Source: an uncultured Pelagibacteraceae bacterium (GTDB lineage: Bacteria; Pseudomonadota; Alphaproteobacteria; Pelagibacterales; Pelagibacteraceae). Taken from it: a stretch of DNA of 58,070 nt. Made by a program: the position numbers and the translations under genes. The notes beneath the pieces were generated by a model. It made no database searches. It was given only the letters and a program-made list of their open reading frames with translations, and was not told the DNA's origin. The stretch covers positions 1 through 58,070 of the forward strand of contig CABYJW010000004.1 of assembly GCA_902519465.1 (NCBI GenBank). Direction: 5' to 3'. Of this stretch, positions 54,289 to 58,070 are shown one piece after another (position 1 is the first letter of the stretch; each line of letters begins with the position of its first letter).

Positions 54289-55232
54289 TTTTTAATAATA
54301 TTTTTTACAATCTTAGATATTTTTTGACTTTTATGTAATGCAAATGTAGTAGCTTCAAATTCATTATCATTTATTAGGTTTATGCCTTTCAACATATCTC
54401 CGTCTGTAACTCCTGTTGCACAAAATATGACATCATCTTTTACCATATCGGAAATATTATACTTTCTTTTTAAATCAGTAATCCCCAATTTTTTTGCCCT
54501 TTTAACCTCAGCGTCATCGCTTAAAACAAGTCTAGTTTGCATTTGTCCGCCTAAGCAATCAAGTGCTGCGGCGGCTAATACTCCCTCTGGACCACCACCT
54601 ACTCCTAAATAAATATCTGTATTTGAATTATTATCAACAACAGAGATAACGCCTGTAACATCTCCATCTTGAATATAATTAATTTTCACATTCAATTTTT
54701 CCAAAGATTGAATAATTTTTTCGTGTCTGCTTCTTTTAAGAACACATGCAGTTAGTTTATGAGGTTGAGTATTTTTAGCTTCAGCAAGAAGTTTTATATT
54801 TTTTTCAACTGAATTATCTAAATCTAAAAGATTATTTGGAAGATCTGGTCCGACTGCAATTTTCTCCATGTATGTATCTGGAGCAGACAATAAGTCACCT
54901 TTTCTTGTAACTGCTAGCACTGAAATAGCATTTGGTAAATTTTTTGCAGTAAAATTTGTTCCTTCTAATGGATCTACGGCTATATCGATTTCTTCACCAA
55001 TTCCTGTACCCACATTTTCACCAATAAATAACATTGGGGCTTCATCCATTTCTCCTTCCCCTATAACAACTCTTCCTTTTATATTAATTTTATTTATTTC
55101 TGTTCTCATTTCATCAACGGCAGCTTGGTCAGCTGCAATTTTATCATTTTTTCCTCTAAATTTAGAAGCTCCATAAGCAGCTCTTTCTGCTACTTTAATA
55201 AATTGATCTAAGTAGATATTTTTTAGTGTCAT
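54285..55232 (-). CDS. glpX: Fructose-1,6-bisphosphatase class II
   Basis: GlpX hydrolyses fructose-1,6-bisphosphate for gluconeogenesis. The 315 residues contain the metal-site motifs GEGEMDEAPMLFIGE and AVDPLEGTNFTAKNL, and LGVGGGPEGVLAAAALDCLG near residue 215. The length is normal. The gene abuts hom without a gap and overlaps recJ by four bases; hom-glpX-recJ is an order I know from other alphaproteobacteria. Confidence 0.96.
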   Translation of the reverse strand: MTLKNIYLDQFIKVAERAAYGASKFRGKNDKIAADQAAVDEMRTEINKINIKGRVVIGEGEMDEAPMLFIGENVGTGIGEEIDIAVDPLEGTNFTAKNLPNAISVLAVTRKGDLLSAPDTYMEKIAVGPDLPNNLLDLDNSVEKNIKLLAEAKNTQPHKLTACVLKRSRHEKIIQSLEKLNVKINYIQDGDVTGVISVVDNNSNTDIYLGVGGGPEGVLAAAALDCLGGQMQTRLVLSDDAEVKRAKKLGITDLKRKYNISDMVKDDVIFCATGVTDGDMLKGINLINDNEFEATTFALHKSQKISKIVKNIIKK

Positions 55233-56513
55233 TCAAACTTTTTCAATTCTTAAAAATTTTACACTCTTATATATTTTTTTATTTTTGAAATAATTTATCA
55301 TTCTTCTAAATTTCAAGTCTTTAGATTGTTTTGTGATTAATATTAAAGAAAAAAGTCTATTGTAAATATTCTTTTTTTTTATAATTTTTTGAATAAGGAT
55401 TTTATTTTTTTTTAATTTACTAATTATGCTTTGGACTAAATTCATATTTTTTAAACTTAAGTCAAATCTTAAATAAGCTTCATAATTTTCATTTGAAATA
55501 TCTTTAAATTTATATTTATTTTTTTCATTTATTGGAGAGTTAAATGGTAATTTATTACTACCCTTCATTATTGATATAATATCTGATGATATTGCTGAAA
55601 CAGTTGCCTTCGGGCCAGCACCCTCACCTATCATTTCTACTCTTCCTACTGGTTTTCCCTCTAAAACAACGTTATTTAATACACCATTAATTTTAGCTGT
55701 GTTTGAATTATTTTTAAGTAGGGCTGGGAAGACCTTTTGAACAATAAATTTATTATTTCTTTCAGCTAAACCAAGTAGTTTAATTTTGTATCCAAGTTGA
55801 TTTGCGTATTGAACATCGAATTGATCTATATTACTTATTCCCTCGATATAAATATTTTTATAATCTATTGCGCTATTAAAACATAGTGCTGTAAGTATCC
55901 TAAGTTTGTCAGCAACATCGAATCCAGCTAGATCTGCTTTGGGATTTCTTTCTGCATAACCGAGACTCTGTGCTTTTTTAAGTGCGGACTCAAAATTCAA
56001 TTTATCAAAATCCATAGAGGATAGTATAAAGTTGGTTGTACCGTTAAATATTCCATAAACTTTATCAATTTGATTTGTTATTAAACCGTCTTTAATACTT
56101 CTTATGATAGGAATTCCTCCACAAACAGCGGCTTCATATTCTAAATTTACTTTATTTTTTTCTGCAATTTTTGCTAATTGGTTTCCATATTTAGATATAA
56201 GTGCCTTATTGGCAGTAACAACGTGTTTTTTATTCTTTAATGCAGAGAATACTAATTTTTTTGCAGGTCCCTCTGCACCCCCAATTAATTCTACTATTAA
56301 GTCTATTTCTTTAATTTTAGGTGCATCTAAGTAATTTTTTAACCATTTACTTTTGGGCACTTTAAATTTTCTTTTTTTGTCACAAATAAAAGCAATATTA
56401 AAATCGACCAGAGATTTTTTTGAGATAATTTTTCTTTTTTGTTTTAAAAATGTATAAAGGTAGGAACCTATGTTACCTAATCCAATAATAGCGATATTTA
56501 GTTTCCTTTTCAT
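55233..56513 (-). CDS. hom: Homoserine dehydrogenase
   Basis: Hom reduces aspartate semialdehyde to homoserine on the way to threonine and methionine. The 426 residues start with a Rossmann motif (IAIIGLGNIGSYLYTF), then ELIGGAEGPAKKLVFSALKN, the signature KVYGIFNGTTNFILSSMD and KADLAGFDVADKLRIL, with a C-terminal ACT regulatory domain from about residue 345 (YLRFDLSLKNMNLVQSI). The ACT part is lysine-rich and diverged, so feedback control by threonine is possible but not certain. Confidence 0.96.
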   Translation of the reverse strand: MKRKLNIAIIGLGNIGSYLYTFLKQKRKIISKKSLVDFNIAFICDKKRKFKVPKSKWLKNYLDAPKIKEIDLIVELIGGAEGPAKKLVFSALKNKKHVVTANKALISKYGNQLAKIAEKNKVNLEYEAAVCGGIPIIRSIKDGLITNQIDKVYGIFNGTTNFILSSMDFDKLNFESALKKAQSLGYAERNPKADLAGFDVADKLRILTALCFNSAIDYKNIYIEGISNIDQFDVQYANQLGYKIKLLGLAERNNKFIVQKVFPALLKNNSNTAKINGVLNNVVLEGKPVGRVEMIGEGAGPKATVSAISSDIISIMKGSNKLPFNSPINEKNKYKFKDISNENYEAYLRFDLSLKNMNLVQSIISKLKKNKILIQKIIKKKNIYNRLFSLILITKQSKDLKFRRMINYFKNKKIYKSVKFLRIEKV

Positions 56514-56520
56514 ATAGATT

Positions 56521-57042
56521 TTAATTAGTTATATCGGGAAAGTCTTTTTCTTTTCCAATTTCCATAACTATTTTAGATATTTTATCTATATCACATTCTT
56601 CTAAATTTTTACATATTCTTATAAAAGTTATTTTAGATTTTTGCTTTTTTGGTTTAGTTTTTTTAGTATTATTTAATTTTACTTCATCTTGTTTGATTTT
56701 TTTGTCTGTTTTTTCAATTTCCTTGATTTTTAATTTAGCTAATTTTTTTCTCTCTTTAATCTTTTCATCTATTTTCTTTTTTTCGTCTCTTACAATAATT
56801 TTATTTTTTGTTGTCAACTTGTCTTTTAGAAGATTTAATTCAACTAAATCGAAAAGTTCGTTGTCTTCTTTTTTAGTGTCAATAGTATAAATTTCTATAG
56901 AGATATTATTATTAAAATACTCTTCAGCTTCAGCTTTATTTGCACACTTATGGTCACCACATATATAAACTTTTTCAACTTTGCTTAATGGACCAGCACA
57001 TTGAATTATAAAAAGAAAGAGTATAATTTTAAAAAGTTTCAT
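56521..57042 (-). CDS. Small lipoprotein with Lys/Glu-rich helix, unknown
   Basis: A 173-residue protein with a lipoprotein signal peptide: the hydrophobic stretch ends in FIIQCAGP, so Cys15 would be lipidated. It then has a short pair CGDHKC, a long Lys/Glu-rich segment (about residues 70-137) predicted as a charged helix, and a C-terminal part with two Cys around ICKNLEEC. The four cysteines after the lipobox could pair. No domain recognised. It starts in a four-base overlap with argC and is followed by hom after seven bases, so it is co-expressed with amino-acid biosynthesis genes without an evident functional link. Confidence 0.75.
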   Translation of the reverse strand: MKLFKIILFLFIIQCAGPLSKVEKVYICGDHKCANKAEAEEYFNNNISIEIYTIDTKKEDNELFDLVELNLLKDKLTTKNKIIVRDEKKKIDEKIKERKKLAKLKIKEIEKTDKKIKQDEVKLNNTKKTKPKKQKSKITFIRICKNLEECDIDKISKIVMEIGKEKDFPDITN

Positions 57043-58070
57043 TTGAGACCAATTTTTTCATTTAAATTATACATAATATTCATGTTTTGAACTGCTTGCC
57101 CTGATGCTCCTTTTATTAAATTATCTATTGCTGATAATATCATAATCTTTTTACTGCCCTTTAATTTGCAAACACTAATTTCACATAAATTTGTATTTAT
57201 TACATTTTCTGTACCTAAATTTTTGTTTATTGGTAAAATTTTAACAAATTTATTTTTTTTATGAAAATTTTTTAATTCTTTGTGAATTTTATCAATTGTG
57301 ACTTTTCCCTTTGGCTCAACATAAATAGTTGATAACATTCCTCTAAAAGTAGGTATTAAATGAGGAGTAAAGTTGTAGTGTATTTTTGATTTAGTTACTT
57401 TTTTAAACTCTTGATCAATTTCAGCTGTATGTCTGTGATTTGATATGCCATAAGCTTTTATTGCTGAAAAAATATTTTTGTGTGCAAACTTCTTTTTAAG
57501 ATTTTTTCCAGCACCTGAATAACCTGACTTGGAGTCAATTATTATATCTTTTGTATTCAATAGTTTCTTTTTTAAAAGTGGCAATATTGGTAATTGTATA
57601 GAAGTAGGATAACAGCCAGGACAAGCTATAATTTTAAATTTTTTTAAATCTTTTTTGACAAACTCTGTAAGTGAATATTTAGAAGATTTTAATAATTCTG
57701 GAGCAGAATGTTTTAATTTATAGAATTTATAAAAATCTTTTTTATTAGTTAATCTAAAATCAGCCGCAAGATCAATTATTTTTAAACTATATTTATTAAT
57801 TAATTTTTTTACAAGAATTTGAGATTGCCCAGTAGGTAACGAACAAAAAAGAACATCAATTTTATTCCAATTAACATTTTTTAAATTAGATATTTTCGGC
57901 ATCTTTTTTTTAATTCTTTTATCAAAAAATTGAATATTTTTACCAATTCTTTTTTGGGCGCAAAGATATTTTATGCTTACTCTCGGATGAGAAGAAAGTA
58001 TTTTTATTAAGTCTAGCCCCACATATCCAGTTGCCCCAGCAACTGCTATATTAATTTTATTTAATGACAT
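57039..58070 (-). CDS. argC: N-acetyl-gamma-glutamyl-phosphate reductase
   Basis: ArgC makes N-acetylglutamate semialdehyde in arginine synthesis. The 343 residues begin INIAVAGATGYVGLDLIKIL (Rossmann), and the catalytic Cys is in KIIACPGCYPTSIQLPIL, followed by DSKSGYSGAGKNLKKKFAH and GISNHRHTAEIDQEF. The length matches type 1 ArgC, so the gene seems complete although its start codon is formed by the last three bases of the window; an upstream alternative start cannot be excluded. Confidence 0.95.
   Translation of the reverse strand: MSLNKINIAVAGATGYVGLDLIKILSSHPRVSIKYLCAQKRIGKNIQFFDKRIKKKMPKISNLKNVNWNKIDVLFCSLPTGQSQILVKKLINKYSLKIIDLAADFRLTNKKDFYKFYKLKHSAPELLKSSKYSLTEFVKKDLKKFKIIACPGCYPTSIQLPILPLLKKKLLNTKDIIIDSKSGYSGAGKNLKKKFAHKNIFSAIKAYGISNHRHTAEIDQEFKKVTKSKIHYNFTPHLIPTFRGMLSTIYVEPKGKVTIDKIHKELKNFHKKNKFVKILPINKNLGTENVINTNLCEISVCKLKGSKKIMILSAIDNLIKGASGQAVQNMNIMYNLNEKIGLK

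Noticed and set aside
1..58070. CRISPR arrays, insertion sequences, prophage
   Set aside because: No spaced repeats, transposase, integrase or phage structural genes were seen on reading the window.

Overview
The window is a very AT-rich, extremely gene-dense stretch of bacterial chromosome. Neighbouring genes overlap by 1 to 14 bases or sit within a few bases of each other, and no non-coding gap reaches 300 bases. The alphaproteobacterial gene order dgt-argS-x-nagZ-scpA-scpB-tatABC-serS-yajC-secDF, the general amino-acid transporter aapJQMP, the AT-rich lysine/asparagine/isoleucine-heavy proteins and the stripped-down versions of several proteins all point to a streamlined marine alphaproteobacterium of the SAR11 (Pelagibacterales) type. 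This taxonomic call is inference from gene content, not from a marker-gene search.

Layout. 1-2054 (+): 3' end of uvrA and a short PuuD-like membrane protein. 2051-12840 (-): one compact housekeeping run from dgt to secF (dNTP hydrolysis, tRNA charging, cell-wall recycling, chromosome condensation, Tat and Sec export). 12882-13975 (+): an A-type Fe-S carrier and exonuclease III. 13968-19522 (-): valS, ilvD and a mannose-1-phosphate guanylyltransferase. 19596-20189 (+): tRNA-Cys, a SufU/NifU-like scaffold and tRNA-Asn. 20193-25683 (-): an XRE regulator, an exported protein of unknown function, and the aapJQMP amino-acid transporter with a recognisable promoter and an internal hairpin. 25881-28497 (-): guaB (lacking its CBS module) and guaA.

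28559-50975 looks like an accessory carbohydrate region. Its left part is an operon (-) of aldehyde dehydrogenase, HpcH/HpaI aldolase, a two-domain glycosyltransferase and a WbpD/WbpB/WbpE-like trio for making an acylated amino sugar. Divergent from it is iolD followed by a second Gfo/Idh/MocA dehydrogenase. Next comes a CUT1-type sugar ABC importer with two unusual permeases, leading into a cytosolic GH63 hydrolase that resembles mannosyl-/glucosylglycerate hydrolases. Then come a ROK sugar kinase, a FrcBCA/inositol-type ABC importer, an iolG-like dehydrogenase and divergent iolE. The region can be read as two scavenging routes: myo-inositol through IolG-IolE-IolD, and a glycosylated compatible solute through the CUT1 importer, the GH63 enzyme and the ROK kinase. 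The usual later inositol enzymes IolB, IolC, IolJ and IolA are not in the window.

50978-58070 (-): an orphan pilin-like protein, a D-2-hydroxyacid dehydrogenase, tRNA-Glu packed between that gene and recJ (sharing one base with the recJ stop codon), then recJ, glpX, hom, a small lipoprotein and argC, whose start codon is the last base triplet of the window.

A recurring regulatory pattern is that all three solute-binding-protein genes have a strong Shine-Dalgarno and are followed by a U-tract hairpin before their permease genes. That arrangement is expected to give more binding protein than permease.
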